Below, piece after piece: positions 1 through 8,805 of a stretch of 64,000 nucleotides of DNA. Within the stretch, counting starts at the first letter, position 1, and each line of letters starts with the position of its first letter. The position numbers and the translations under genes are program-made. The DNA comes from Pseudomonas pharyngis (GTDB lineage Bacteria > Pseudomonadota > Gammaproteobacteria > Pseudomonadales > Pseudomonadaceae), in NCBI RefSeq assembly GCF_021602345.1, contig NZ_BQID01000003.1, forward strand, positions 496,001-560,000, given 5' to 3'. Under the pieces are notes generated by a model that was not told the origin of the DNA, ran no database searches, and saw only the letters and a program-made list of their open reading frames with translations.

Positions 1-147
1 GCCGTGCTGCTCGATCCGGTCTACACCGGCAAGGCCATGGCCGGGTTGCTCGACGGCATCGGTCGCGGGCGTTTCGACGACGGCCCGATCATCTTCCTGC
101 ACACCGGCGGCGCCCCGGCGTTGTTTGCGTACAAGGATTTTCTCTGA
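1..147 (+). CDS. dcyD: D-cysteine desulfhydrase, C-terminal fragment
   Basis: The window opens inside a plus-strand gene; only the last 48 codons are visible, ending in TGA at 145-147. The visible tail contains [12 protein letters not shown], which is the typical C-terminal signature of DcyD/ACC-deaminase-like fold-type II PLP enzymes that bind the cofactor phosphate and close the active site. DcyD converts D-cysteine to pyruvate, sulfide and ammonia. In enterobacteria and pseudomonads it sits beside the cystine transporter genes, as here with tcyJLN directly downstream. The assignment rests on the short tail plus context, so the exact paralogue is not certain. Confidence 0.75.
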   Translation, partial: AVLLDPVYTGKAMAGLLDGIGRGRFDDGPIIFLHTGGAPALFAYKDFL

Positions 148-155
148 CGCGCTCG

Positions 156-176
156 TTCCCACGCTCTGCGTGGGAA
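156..176. repeat. Short perfect hairpin, TTCCCACGC / GCGTGGGAA
   Basis: A 9-bp perfect inverted repeat with a 3-nt loop lies 8 bp after the dcyD stop. The same hairpin recurs at 7942-7962 and a diverged relative at 37725-37755. There is no T-run, so it is either a factor-assisted terminator or a small dispersed repeat of this genome. Confidence 0.6.
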
Positions 177-392
177 TGCATCCCGGAATACGAAAAACAC
201 ATATTCCACAGATGAATAACAAACAGAAAATTCATTATTTTCCATTCTAAAAGAACCGTCATATAGTCTCGCCGCAGGCGAATTTCGCGAGAGACGCATA
301 AGCTGCTTTAAGGCAGGATAGCGCTGTCGTCCAATTCCCGGATTCGCCAACTTTCCTTAAGCGTCTTCCATAAGAAAACACAGGGGCTTGTC

Positions 393-1193
393 ATGATTCT
401 TTCCGCACTACGTCGAAATCTGCTGGTAGGTTCGCTGGGCCTGGCACTGAGCGCCGGTCTGATCAGCAGCGCCGTTGCCGGTGAACAACTGCAACAGATC
501 AAGGACAAAGGCGTTATCAACGTCGGCCTGGAAGGCACTTACCCACCGTTCAGCTTCGTCGATGCCGACGGCAAGCTGTCGGGTTTCGAAGTCGAACTGT
601 CCGAAGCCCTGGCCAAGAAGCTGGGCGTGAAGGCCAAGATTCAGCCGACCAAATGGGACGGCATCCTCGCGGCACTGGAATCCAAGCGTCTGGACGTCGT
701 GGTCAATCAGGTGACCATCTCCGACGAGCGCAAGAAGAAGTATGACTTCTCCGAGCCGTACACCGTTTCCGGGATTCAGGCGCTGGTACTGAAAGACAAG
801 GCCGCCGCGCTGAACATCAAATCCGCCGCTGACCTGTCCGGCAAGAAAGTCGGCGTGGGCCTGGGCACCAACTACGAACAGTGGGTCCGCGCCAACGTGC
901 CGGGTGCCGACGTGCGCACCTACGACGATGATCCGACCAAGTTCGCCGACCTGAACAACGGCCGTACCGACGCGATCCTGATCGACCGTCTGGCTGCGCT
1001 GGAATACGCCAAGAAAGCGCCGAAAACCGTCGCCGCCGGTGAAGCCTTCTCGCGTCAGGAAGCCGGTATTGCCCTGCGCAAAGGCGAGCCTGAACTGCTG
1101 GCCGCCGTGAACAAGGCCCTCGACGAACTGCGTGCCGACGGCACCCTTGAGAAGCTGTCCACGAAATACTTCAACGCTGACGTCACCCAATAA
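393..1193 (+). CDS. tcyJ: Cystine ABC transporter, periplasmic binding protein
   Basis: A 266-residue solute-binding protein of family 3 (PF00497). Residues 1-29 are a Sec signal peptide (basic start, hydrophobic core, cleavage near AVAG). The mature protein begins with the IKDKGVINVGLEGTYPPFSF stretch typical of FliY/TcyJ binding proteins, with the usual DGKLSGFEVELSEALAKKLG segment that contacts the amino group of the ligand. It delivers L-cystine to TcyL/TcyN. The upstream 245 bp has no other gene and should hold the promoter. Its TAA shares one base with the ATG of tcyL, so the three transporter genes are one operon. Gene order dcyD-tcyJ-tcyL-tcyN supports cystine rather than another polar amino acid. 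Confidence 0.9.
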   Translation: MILSALRRNLLVGSLGLALSAGLISSAVAGEQLQQIKDKGVINVGLEGTYPPFSFVDADGKLSGFEVELSEALAKKLGVKAKIQPTKWDGILAALESKRLDVVVNQVTISDERKKKYDFSEPYTVSGIQALVLKDKAAALNIKSAADLSGKKVGVGLGTNYEQWVRANVPGADVRTYDDDPTKFADLNNGRTDAILIDRLAALEYAKKAPKTVAAGEAFSRQEAGIALRKGEPELLAAVNKALDELRADGTLEKLSTKYFNADVTQ

Positions 1194-1858
1194 TGGAAGA
1201 AGCTTTCCAACTCGCACTGGTCTCCGCGCCCTTCCTGTTGAAGGGCGCGTACTACACGGTAATCCTTAGCCTGGGCGGCATGTTCTTCGGCCTGCTGCTG
1301 GGCTTTGGCCTGGCGTTGATGCGCCTGTCGCGCTTCAAGTCGGTCAGCTGGCTGGCCCGCATCTACGTGTCGTTCTTTCGCGGCACGCCGTTGCTGGTGC
1401 AACTGTTCGTGATCTATTACGGCTTGCCGCAATTGGGCATGGAACTCGACCCGCTGCCGGCGGCGCTGATCGGCTTCTCGCTGAACATGGCCGCCTACGC
1501 CTGTGAAATCCTGCGGTCCGCGATCGGCTCGATTGAACGCGGCCAGTGGGAAGCCGCTGCGAGCATCGGCATGACCCGCGCGCAGACCCTGCGCCGGGCC
1601 ATCCTGCCGCAGGCGATGCGCACGGCGTTGCCGCCGCTGGGCAACAGCTTCATTTCGCTGGTCAAGGACACCGCACTGGCCGCCACCATCCAGGTGCCGG
1701 AGCTGTTCCGTCAGGCGCAGCTGATTACCGCCCGGACTTTCGAAGTCTTCACCATGTATCTTGCCGCCGCGCTGATCTACTGGATTCTGGCCACGGTGCT
1801 GTCGCACTTCCAGAACAAGTTGGAAGAGCGGGTCAATCGGCACGACCAGGAGTCCTGA
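1193..1858 (+). CDS. tcyL: Cystine ABC transporter, permease
   Basis: A 221-residue inner-membrane permease of the HisM/GlnP type (about five membrane segments). The EAA loop is visible as EAAASIGMTRAQTLRRAILPQAMRTALPP (about residues 119-147), the coupling helix for the ATPase. RGTPLLVQLFVIYYGLP is the family's conserved N-terminal block. The start overlaps the tcyJ stop (TAATG), so translation is coupled. It probably forms a homodimer, since no second permease is encoded. Confidence 0.9.
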   Translation: MEEAFQLALVSAPFLLKGAYYTVILSLGGMFFGLLLGFGLALMRLSRFKSVSWLARIYVSFFRGTPLLVQLFVIYYGLPQLGMELDPLPAALIGFSLNMAAYACEILRSAIGSIERGQWEAAASIGMTRAQTLRRAILPQAMRTALPPLGNSFISLVKDTALAATIQVPELFRQAQLITARTFEVFTMYLAAALIYWILATVLSHFQNKLEERVNRHDQES

Positions 1859-1862
1859 CCCC

Positions 1863-2612
1863 ATGATTGTCGTGGAAAAACTGACAAAGCAGTTCAAGGG
1901 TCAAGTCGTGCTCAACGGCATTGATCTGGAGGTGAAGGAAGGCGAGGTCGTGGCAATCATCGGCCCCAGCGGCTCGGGCAAGACCACGTTCCTGCGTTGC
2001 CTGAACTTCCTCGAGGAACCCACCAGCGGCCGGATCAAGGTCGGCGAGATCGAGATCGATACCAGCCGCCCGCTGAACCAGCAGCAGAGCCTGGTGCGCA
2101 ACCTGCGCCAGCATGTGGGCTTCGTGTTCCAGAACTTCAACCTGTTCCCGCACCGCACCGCCCTGGAAAACGTCATCGAAGGCCCGATCGTGGTCAAGAA
2201 GACGCCCCGCGATGCAGCCATTGCCCTGGGCAAGAAGCTGCTGGCCAAGGTTGGCCTGGCGGGCAAGGAAGACGCCTACCCACGGCGCCTGTCCGGTGGC
2301 CAGCAACAGCGCGTGGCGATTGCCCGGGCGCTGGCGATGGAGCCGGAAGTGATCCTGTTCGACGAGCCGACCTCGGCCCTCGATCCGGAACTGGTGGGTG
2401 AAGTGCTGGCGACCATCCGCGGCCTCGCCGAGGAGAAACGCACCATGGTGATCGTCACCCACGAAATGGCATTCGCTCGTGATGTGGCCAACCGCGTGGT
2501 GTTTTTCGATAAAGGCGTGATCGTCGAACAAGGTGAAGCGAAAGCGTTGTTCGCCAATCCGAAAGAAGAACGCACTCGGCAGTTCCTCAGTAAGTTCAGA
2601 AACAACAGCTGA
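1863..2612 (+). CDS. tcyN: Cystine ABC transporter, ATPase
   Basis: A 249-residue ABC ATPase. Walker A GPSGSGKT is at residues 34-41, the signature LSGGQ at 143-147 and Walker B VILFDE at 163-168, followed by the D-loop SALD and the switch histidine in VTHEM. Length and motifs match amino-acid importer ATPases such as GlnQ/TcyN. It starts 4 bp after the permease stop and completes the cystine importer. A 9-bp hairpin follows at 2634-2655. Confidence 0.92.
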   Translation: MIVVEKLTKQFKGQVVLNGIDLEVKEGEVVAIIGPSGSGKTTFLRCLNFLEEPTSGRIKVGEIEIDTSRPLNQQQSLVRNLRQHVGFVFQNFNLFPHRTALENVIEGPIVVKKTPRDAAIALGKKLLAKVGLAGKEDAYPRRLSGGQQQRVAIARALAMEPEVILFDEPTSALDPELVGEVLATIRGLAEEKRTMVIVTHEMAFARDVANRVVFFDKGVIVEQGEAKALFANPKEERTRQFLSKFRNNS

Positions 2613-2633
2613 CCTGTAAACTTTCCGGAATAC

Positions 2634-2655
2634 AAACTTCCATGGATGGAAGTTT
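2634..2655 (+). terminator. Stem-loop after tcyN
   Basis: A perfect 9-bp stem (AAACTTCCA / TGGAAGTTT) with a 4-nt loop starts 21 bp after the tcyN stop. No T-run follows, so intrinsic termination is uncertain. Confidence 0.4.
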
Positions 2656-3068
2656 CGCTTACGCCCTCCCCACTAAAAAATTAATCAAGTGACTGCATTA
2701 CATATATATGTCCTGCAACAGTCTCGCCGCGATTAAAGTTCGCCCCCTCCAAATTTCCAGCTGTACAAACCGACCGACGACAGAACGATAAAATCCGGCA
2801 AAAGCTGTGGCTCGATTCGCCATGCAGAATAGGTAGAGTGCCTTATCTGCGTAGGAAGCTTCTGATAAATCCGTAATTCTTCAATTAACTAACCCTGTCC
2901 GTTGACACGCGATTCAGCGAACTTTTATCTAGTCACTTATCGCGCCCCACAACATTACCAAGACCCGATAACGAATGGCCGAACGACCCTGCTTTTATTA
3001 CTGGGCAATTCATGCCATTTGAACTTTCAGAAACGGATTTCGCTGCAAGGCTTCAAGGAGAGGACTTC
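2656..3068. other. 413-bp AT-richer intergenic region
   Basis: No gene is seen here. The region holds a plausible sigma-70 promoter (2902-2931) for the next gene. An 11-mer AGTCTCGCCGC at 2720-2730 also occurs upstream of tcyJ at 265-275; whether that is meaningful cannot be told. Confidence 0.5.
2902..2931 (+). promoter_or_regulatory. Possible sigma-70 promoter
   Basis: TTGACA at 2902-2907 and TATCTA at 2926-2931 are separated by 18 bp, about 140 bp ahead of the chosen start of the next gene. This is a sequence match only. Confidence 0.4.
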
Positions 3069-3833
3069 ATGACCCGCACTTCGCACATCCCCGAACTGGC
3101 CGCGCCGAGCCTGGCGCCATCCCGAAACAACGGCATCAACCTCGCGGCAGCAGCTCATCTGCTGGTCGATGTGCCGCCTTATCCGGACATGGACACCGGC
3201 GATCTGATCGAACTGTTTTGGGACAACTGCTACGTCGCCTCTCACGTGCTGACAGCACAGGACGTCGCAACCCCAGTCAGCCTGCGAGTGCCGGAAAGCT
3301 TCATCGCCAGCGGCTCGTCTCGCATCCACTATCGGGTCATGCGGGTGGGGCACGGGCCATCGCTGTCGGCGGCGGCGCGGGTCACGGTCAAGCTCGACTG
3401 CCCCGGAGGACAGCCTCCAGCGCTGTGTGGCGACGAAAACCAGCAACTGGCTCCTGTGACCCTGCCCGAGACCATTCGCCGTCAGGGCGTCAACGCAAAC
3501 CAGATCAGACGCGGCGTGCCACTGACTATCGAGCCGTATCTGAACATGGCCGAAGGCGATGCCATCACCTTGCGCTGGGGCGATGTACGGATGGATCTGG
3601 CACGCATCACCCCTGCCGATATCGGCAAGCCGATTCAGGTCTGGGTGCCGCCGGCAGTCATCACCGAGGCCGGCGAGGATCTGCGTCTGGACGTGACCTA
3701 TTGCATCCTCGACCGGGTCGGCAACAACTCGCGCTGGGCACCGCCGCGAACGCTGAAGATCGGATGCGTGAATCCCTACCTCAAGGTGCCGCTCAAGGAA
3801 ACGCTGAAGGCGGCAGAGCCACAAAAGAAATGA
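3069..3833 (+). CDS. Hypothetical protein with two Ig-like tandem repeats
   Basis: A 254-residue protein of unknown function. Two related segments of about 90 residues each follow the pattern 'Y..M..GD.I.L.W......L...D....V...VP......G......Y.....G' (first near YPDMDTGDLIELFWD, second near YLNMAEGDAITLRWG). They look like beta-sandwich modules of the sort found repeated in large Pseudomonas adhesins and invasin-like proteins. No signal peptide or membrane helix is evident. The ATG at 3069 was chosen because AAGGAG lies 8 bp upstream; an in-frame ATG at 3012 lacks a ribosome site. It stands alone ahead of the sfnB-like operon and is probably not functionally tied to it. Confidence 0.75.
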   Translation: MTRTSHIPELAAPSLAPSRNNGINLAAAAHLLVDVPPYPDMDTGDLIELFWDNCYVASHVLTAQDVATPVSLRVPESFIASGSSRIHYRVMRVGHGPSLSAAARVTVKLDCPGGQPPALCGDENQQLAPVTLPETIRRQGVNANQIRRGVPLTIEPYLNMAEGDAITLRWGDVRMDLARITPADIGKPIQVWVPPAVITEAGEDLRLDVTYCILDRVGNNSRWAPPRTLKIGCVNPYLKVPLKETLKAAEPQKK

Positions 3834-3987
3834 GCCAAAACGGTCGATGAGGGACGCCGTCCCTCGTCGCCGCACGCTTAACCAGCCAGACCACGCCCCC
3901 CTTCTATACATATTCCTAAAAGTTAGTTTATTTAAATTTTATACGCGCTTAGGGTATATGCACCGGACCACCGGACATTCTTTCGTT

Positions 3988-4010
3988 CGCCGCACCTTTG
4001 CGGCGTTTTT
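3988..4010 (+). terminator. Intrinsic terminator or attenuator ahead of sfnB-like genes
   Basis: A 7-bp GC-rich stem (CGCCGCA / TGCGGCG) with a CCTT loop is followed at once by TTTTT. It lies 155 bp after the preceding stop and 90 bp before the sfnB-like ATG, so it could end the upstream transcript or act as an attenuator in a leader. Confidence 0.6.
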
Positions 4011-4032
4011 CATGAGATGTGAGGTGGGTAGC

Positions 4033-4101
4033 ATGGTCCGGAACACAATCACCCCAGTGCAGATCGCCAGGGCATTGCGTGCAGCCAAGGAGCGGCACTG
4101 A
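4033..4101 (+). CDS. Possible 22-residue leader peptide coupled to the sfnB-like gene
   Basis: A small frame starts at ATG 4033, with GAGG at 4021-4024 as ribosome site, and ends in TGA at 4099-4101, sharing its last base with the ATG of the next gene (TGATG). This is the arrangement of translational coupling. Its product is basic and helical looking (VQIARALRAAKERH). Bases 3963-3970 (CCGGACCA) can pair with 4034-4041 (TGGTCCGG), which would cover the leader's start codon. No known family is recognised, and it could be a chance frame. Confidence 0.4.
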   Translation: MVRNTITPVQIARALRAAKERH

Positions 4102-5342
4102 TGTCCAGTCTGGCAGACGCAAACGTCCAGAGTGACCTGGACATCGCCCCGCTGTTGTTGCCCGCACAAGTGCTGCGCAACGACGCTCAAGCCATCAAGG
4201 CCGCCCATGAGCTGGCGCAGGTCGCCCGCGTGCAGGCCGCCAAACGTGATCGCCAGCGCAAGCTGCCATGGTCGGAAATCGAACAGTTCACCCGCAGTGG
4301 CCTCGGCAGCATCGCGATTCCGCGCGAGTACGGCGGCCCGCAGGTTTCCTTCGTCACCCTGGCCGAGGTGTTCGCGATCATTTCCGCCGCCGACCCGGCG
4401 CTGGGACAGATCCCGCAGAACCAGTTCGGCATCATCAACCTGATCCTCGGCAGCGCCACCGAGCAGCAGAAAAAGCATCTGCTGCAGAGCGTGCTCGAAG
4501 GCTGGCGCATCGGTAACGCCGGGCCTGAACGCGGCACCAAGGACACCCTGGAACTGAAGGCGCGCATCACCGCCGACGGCGATGACTACGTGATCAATGG
4601 CCAGAAGTTCTACTCCACCGGCGCCCTGTTCGCCCACTGGGTGGCGGTCAAGGCGCTCAACGATGACGGCAAGCAAGTGCTGGCCTTCGTCCGGCGCGGC
4701 ACGCCGGGATTGCGCATCGTCGATGACTGGTCGGGTTTCGGCCAGCGCACCACCGCCAGCGGCACGATCCTGTTGAACAACGTGCGGGTCGACGCCGGCC
4801 TCGTGGTGGACAACTGGAAGATCAACGAAAAGCCCAACACCCAGGGCGCGGTGTCGCAGCTGATTCAGGCAGCGATCGACGCCGGCATCGCCCGTGGCGC
4901 CATCGATGACGCCATCGAATTCGTCAAGACCCGCGCCCGGCCGTGGATCGACGCCAACGTCGAACGGGCCAGCGATGACCTCTACGTGATCGCCGACATC
5001 GGCAAACTGAAAATCGAACTGCACGCTGCCGAAGCGCTGTTGCGCAAGGCCGGTCAGGTGCTGGATCAGGTGCACGCCGCGCCACTGACCGCCGAATCCG
5101 CCGCCCGCGCGTCGATTGCCGTGGCCGAAGCCAAGGTGCTGACCACCGAGATCTCATTGCTGGCCAGCGAAAAACTCTTCGAACTGGCCGGCAGCCGCGC
5201 CACCCTCGCCGAATTCAACCTCGACCGTCACTGGCGCAACGCCCGGGTGCACACCCTGCACGACCCGGTGCGCTGGAAGTATCACGCGGTCGGCGCCTAT
5301 CGCCTCAACGGCAAGTTGCCGGCTCGCCATTCCTGGATCTGA
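4101..5342 (+). CDS. SfnB-family sulfur acquisition oxidoreductase (first copy)
   Basis: A 413-residue protein of the acyl-CoA dehydrogenase fold, flavin-dependent monooxygenase branch (SfnB, DszC-like). Typical blocks are LPWSEIEQFTRSGLGSIAIPREYGG, the GQIPQNQFG segment and the C-terminal DRHWRNARVHTLHDPVRWKYHAVG, which is diagnostic of the SfnB/DszC group rather than fatty-acid beta-oxidation enzymes. Such proteins act in sulfur release from sulfones, sulfonates or related compounds under sulfate starvation, using reduced FMN supplied in trans. It opens an operon with a second SfnB homologue, a flavin monooxygenase and an ABC importer. The true substrate cannot be read from the sequence. 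Confidence 0.85.
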   Translation: MSSLADANVQSDLDIAPLLLPAQVLRNDAQAIKAAHELAQVARVQAAKRDRQRKLPWSEIEQFTRSGLGSIAIPREYGGPQVSFVTLAEVFAIISAADPALGQIPQNQFGIINLILGSATEQQKKHLLQSVLEGWRIGNAGPERGTKDTLELKARITADGDDYVINGQKFYSTGALFAHWVAVKALNDDGKQVLAFVRRGTPGLRIVDDWSGFGQRTTASGTILLNNVRVDAGLVVDNWKINEKPNTQGAVSQLIQAAIDAGIARGAIDDAIEFVKTRARPWIDANVERASDDLYVIADIGKLKIELHAAEALLRKAGQVLDQVHAAPLTAESAARASIAVAEAKVLTTEISLLASEKLFELAGSRATLAEFNLDRHWRNARVHTLHDPVRWKYHAVGAYRLNGKLPARHSWI

Positions 5343-5380
5343 CGACCCGAACACTTTTGACCAGATCTCTGGAGAAACAC

Positions 5381-6574
5381 ATGACTCTTTCCCATCCCGT
5401 CGCGCTCATCACCAGCGACGAGCAAGCCCTGATCGTCGCCAGCGACCTGGCCGAAGATTTCCAGCGCGACAGCAACCTGCGCGACCGCGAACGCCGCCTG
5501 CCGCTGCCGGAACTCGACGTGTTTTCCCGCTCCGGCCTGTGGGGCATCAGCGTGCCCAAGGAGTACGGTGGCGCCGGTGTGTCCAACGTGACCCTGGCCA
5601 AAGTCATCGCTTTGATCGCCCGGGCTGATGGCTCGCTGGGGCAGATTCCACAGAACCATTTCTATGCCCTCGAAGTGCTTCGGGTGAACGGCAGCCACGA
5701 GCAGAAACAACGGCTGTACGCCGAAGTCCTCGCCGGCCAGCGCTTCGGCAATGCTCTGGCAGAACTCGGCACCAGGACCGCCCACGACCGGGTCACCCGC
5801 CTCGAACGTGACGGCAGCGGTTATCGCATCAATGGCCGCAAGTTCTATGCGACCGGTGCGATTTACGCCCAACGCATTCCAACGTCCGTGGTCGATGAAA
5901 ACGGCGTGCAGCAACTGGCCTTCGTCCCCCGCGACAGCAAAGGCCTGACCGTGATCGACGACTGGAGCGGGTTCGGCCAGCGCACCACCGGCAGCGGTTC
6001 GGTGGTGTTCGAAGACGTGTATGTCGCCGCCGAAGATGTCATCCCGTTCCAGAGCGCTTTCGAGCGCCCGACCCCGGTCGGCCCGCTGGCGCAGATCCTT
6101 CACGCCGCCATCGACACCGGCATCGCCCGCGCCGCCTACGAAGATGCGCTGCACTTCGTGCGCAGCAAGACCCGTCCATGGATCGATTCGGGCAACGACA
6201 AGGCCACCGAAGACCCGCTGACCCTCAAGAGCTTCGGCCATCTGAGTATTCGCCTGCACGCCACCGAAGCCCTGCTCGAACGCGCCGGCGAATTCCTCGA
6301 CGCGGCCCAGGCCGAGACCAACGCCGAGACGGTTGCAGCGGCCTCGATTGCGGTCGCCGAAGCACGGGCGATCAGCACCGAAATCTCCTTGGCCGCCGGC
6401 AGCACCCTGTTCGAACTGGCCGGCAGCCAGGCCACCCTGAGCGAGCATGGCCTCGACCGCCACTGGCGCAACGCCCGGGTACATACGCTGCATGACCCGG
6501 TGCGCTGGAAATATCACGCGGTGGGCAATTACTACCTCAACGATGAAAACCCTCCGCTGCGAGGGACCATCTGA
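5381..6574 (+). CDS. SfnB-family sulfur acquisition oxidoreductase (second copy)
   Basis: A 397-residue paralogue of the preceding gene, with the same acyl-CoA dehydrogenase-like fold and the same diagnostic blocks (WGISVPKEYGGAGVSNVTLAK, GQIPQNHF, DRHWRNARVHTLHDPVRWKYHAVGNYYLN). The ATG at 5381 follows a GGAG ribosome site; the frame stays open to a TTG at 5357, which is less likely. The two copies probably arose by duplication and may act as separate oxygenases or as a heteromeric pair. The stop overlaps the ATG of the flavin monooxygenase by one base (TGATG). Confidence 0.85.
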   Translation: MTLSHPVALITSDEQALIVASDLAEDFQRDSNLRDRERRLPLPELDVFSRSGLWGISVPKEYGGAGVSNVTLAKVIALIARADGSLGQIPQNHFYALEVLRVNGSHEQKQRLYAEVLAGQRFGNALAELGTRTAHDRVTRLERDGSGYRINGRKFYATGAIYAQRIPTSVVDENGVQQLAFVPRDSKGLTVIDDWSGFGQRTTGSGSVVFEDVYVAAEDVIPFQSAFERPTPVGPLAQILHAAIDTGIARAAYEDALHFVRSKTRPWIDSGNDKATEDPLTLKSFGHLSIRLHATEALLERAGEFLDAAQAETNAETVAAASIAVAEARAISTEISLAAGSTLFELAGSQATLSEHGLDRHWRNARVHTLHDPVRWKYHAVGNYYLNDENPPLRGTI

Positions 6575-7926
6575 TGAGCAAGAAAAAGATCCTGCTCAAT
6601 GCGTTCAACATGAATTGCATCGGCCACATCAACCACGGGTTGTGGACGCATCCCCGCGACACCTCGACCCGGTACAAGACCATCGAGTACTGGACCGAAC
6701 TGGCGCAACTGCTGGAGCGCGGGCTGTTCGACGGGCTGTTCATCGCCGACATCGTCGGCGTGTACGACGTCTATCAGAACTCGGTGGACGTCACCCTGAA
6801 AGAGTCGATCCAGCTGCCGGTCAACGATCCGCTGCTGCTGGTATCGGCGATGTCCGCGGTGACCAAAAACCTCGGATTCGGCCTGACCGCCAACCTCACC
6901 TACGAGCCGCCGTATCTGTTCGCCCGACGCATGTCGACCCTCGACCACCTGAGCCGCGGGCGGGTGGGCTGGAACATCGTCACCGGTTACCTGGACAGCG
7001 CCGCCAAGGCCATGGGCCTGAGCGAACAGGTCGAGCACGACCGGCGTTACGACCAGGCCGACGAGTACCTCGAAGTGCTCTACAAACTCTGGGAAGGCAG
7101 TTGGGAAAACGGTGCGGTGCTCAACGACCCACAGCAGCGGATCTACGCGCAGCCGGACAAGGTGCATAAGGTCGAACACAAGGGCGAGTTCTATCAGGTC
7201 GAGGGTTATCACCTGTGCGAGCCGTCGCCGCAGCGCACGCCGGTGCTGTTCCAGGCCGGCAGTTCGGATCGCGGTCTGCTGTTCGCCGGGCGGCATGCCG
7301 AGTGCGTGTTCATCAGCGGCCAGAACAAGCCGTCGACCAAGGTGCAGGTGGACAAGGTCCGCGCCAGCGCCGTCGAAGCGGGTCGCAATCCTGAGGACAT
7401 CAAGGTGTTCATGGGCCTCAATGTGATCGTCGGCGAGACCGAGGAAGCGGCCTGGGCCAAGCATGCCGAATACCTGAGCTACGCCAGCGCCGAAGCGGGC
7501 GTGGCGCATTTTTCGGCGTCCACTGGCATCGACTTTTCCCAGTACGAAATCGACGAACCGATCCAGTACGTGAAGAGCAACGCGATCCAGTCCGCCACCA
7601 AGAACCTGCAGAACAACGACTGGACCCGGCGCAAATTGCTCGATCAGCACGCTCTGGGCGGGCGCTACATCACGGTGGTCGGCTCGCCGCAACAAGTGGC
7701 AGATGAACTGGAATCGTGGATCGCCGAAACCGGCCTCGACGGCTTCAACCTGACCCGCATCGTCACCCCGGAAAGCTATGTGGATTTCATTGATCTGGTG
7801 ATTCCGGAACTGCAACGGCGCGGCTCGTACAAGACCGCGTACGACACCGGCAGCCTGCGGGAAAAACTGTTTCACGGCGAAGCGCACCTGCCGCCGCAAC
7901 ACACCGGCGCCCACTACCGACACTAA
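6574..7926 (+). CDS. LLM-class flavin-dependent monooxygenase (NtaA/SnaA/DszA type)
   Basis: A 450-residue TIM-barrel flavoprotein of the NtaA/SnaA/DszA (SoxA) family, which uses reduced FMN and oxygen to oxidise sulfur- or nitrogen-bearing substrates. Typical features are the N-terminal NAFNMNCIGHINHGLWTHP, the HLSRGRVGWNIVTG block that binds the FMN phosphate, and PVLFQAGSSDRGLLFAGRHAE. Its stop-start overlap with the SfnB-like gene argues for a joint pathway in which DszC-like and DszA-like steps act in sequence. No flavin reductase is present in the window. The substrate is not determined. Confidence 0.88.
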   Translation: MSKKKILLNAFNMNCIGHINHGLWTHPRDTSTRYKTIEYWTELAQLLERGLFDGLFIADIVGVYDVYQNSVDVTLKESIQLPVNDPLLLVSAMSAVTKNLGFGLTANLTYEPPYLFARRMSTLDHLSRGRVGWNIVTGYLDSAAKAMGLSEQVEHDRRYDQADEYLEVLYKLWEGSWENGAVLNDPQQRIYAQPDKVHKVEHKGEFYQVEGYHLCEPSPQRTPVLFQAGSSDRGLLFAGRHAECVFISGQNKPSTKVQVDKVRASAVEAGRNPEDIKVFMGLNVIVGETEEAAWAKHAEYLSYASAEAGVAHFSASTGIDFSQYEIDEPIQYVKSNAIQSATKNLQNNDWTRRKLLDQHALGGRYITVVGSPQQVADELESWIAETGLDGFNLTRIVTPESYVDFIDLVIPELQRRGSYKTAYDTGSLREKLFHGEAHLPPQHTGAHYRH

Positions 7927-7941
7927 CCCCGGCACTCATCC

Positions 7942-7962
7942 TTCCCACGCTCTGCGTGGGAA
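7942..7962. repeat. Short perfect hairpin, second copy
   Basis: Identical 9-bp arms and TCT loop to the copy at 156-176, placed between the monooxygenase and the importer binding protein. It could reduce read-through or stabilise the upstream mRNA. Confidence 0.6.
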
Positions 7963-7993
7963 TCAGGCTAATTTCACTGACTGGAAAACCACC

Positions 7994-8803
7994 ATGACCA
8001 AGAAGCTCCTGTCCCACCCAGTCAAAGCACTGGCCCTGGCCTTCGGCCTGTTCAGCTCGGCGGTGTTCGCCGCAGATGCCCCGTTGAAAATCGGCACCAC
8101 CGCCGCCTTCGCGATTCCGCTGGAAGCCGCCGTCGAAGAGGCCTCCAAACAGGGCCTGAAAGTCGAGCTGGTGGAATTCACCGACTGGATCGCACCGAAC
8201 GTCAGCCTCGCCGCCGGTGACATTGACGTGAACTACTTCCAGCACATCCCGTTCCTGGAAAACGCCAAGGCTGCCTCCGGTTTCGACCTCGTGCCGTTTG
8301 CGCCAGGGATCATCAACAACGTCGGCCTGTACTCGAAGAAATACAAAAGCTTCGACGAGCTGCCGGAAGGCGCCAGCGTCGCCATCGCCAACGACCCGAT
8401 TAACAGCGGACGCGGCCTGCAACTGTTGGCCAAGGCCGGTCTGATCACCCTCAAGCCGGGGGTCGGCTACAAGGCCACCGAAGACGATATCGTCGCCAAC
8501 CCGAAGAAGATCAAGATCCTCCAGGTCGAAGCCGTGCAACTGGTGCGCGCCTACGATGACGCCGATCTGGTCCAGGGCTACCCGGCCTACATCCGTCTGG
8601 CGAAGACTTTCGACGCCGGCTCCGCGTTGTTGTTCGACGGCCTCGATCACAAGGAATACGTGATTCAGTTCGTGATCCAGCCGAAGAGCAAGACCGACCC
8701 GCGCCTGATCAAGTTCGTCGACATCTACCAGCATTCGCCGGCCGTGCGCGCCGCACTGGATAAGGCCCACGGCAAGCTGTACCAGGCCGGTTGGGAAAGC
8801 TGA
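7994..8803 (+). CDS. MetQ-family ABC transporter binding protein
   Basis: A 269-residue NlpA/MetQ-type solute-binding protein (PF03180). Residues 1-26 form a signal peptide ending near VFAAD; there is no lipobox cysteine, so it should be free in the periplasm, unlike E. coli Met[27 protein letters not shown] is the family hallmark. It lies in the same run as the oxygenases and is followed closely by an ATPase and a permease. The ligand may be methionine-like or the organosulfur substrate of the upstream oxygenases; context favours the latter. Confidence 0.88.
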   Translation: MTKKLLSHPVKALALAFGLFSSAVFAADAPLKIGTTAAFAIPLEAAVEEASKQGLKVELVEFTDWIAPNVSLAAGDIDVNYFQHIPFLENAKAASGFDLVPFAPGIINNVGLYSKKYKSFDELPEGASVAIANDPINSGRGLQLLAKAGLITLKPGVGYKATEDDIVANPKKIKILQVEAVQLVRAYDDADLVQGYPAYIRLAKTFDAGSALLFDGLDHKEYVIQFVIQPKSKTDPRLIKFVDIYQHSPAVRAALDKAHGKLYQAGWES

Positions 8804-8805
8804 GG

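Noticed and set aside
3847-4101. An 84-codon frame ending at the sfnB-like start, taken as one gene.
   Set aside because: Its first half crosses the terminator and has no ribosome site; only the last 22 codons have a supported start.
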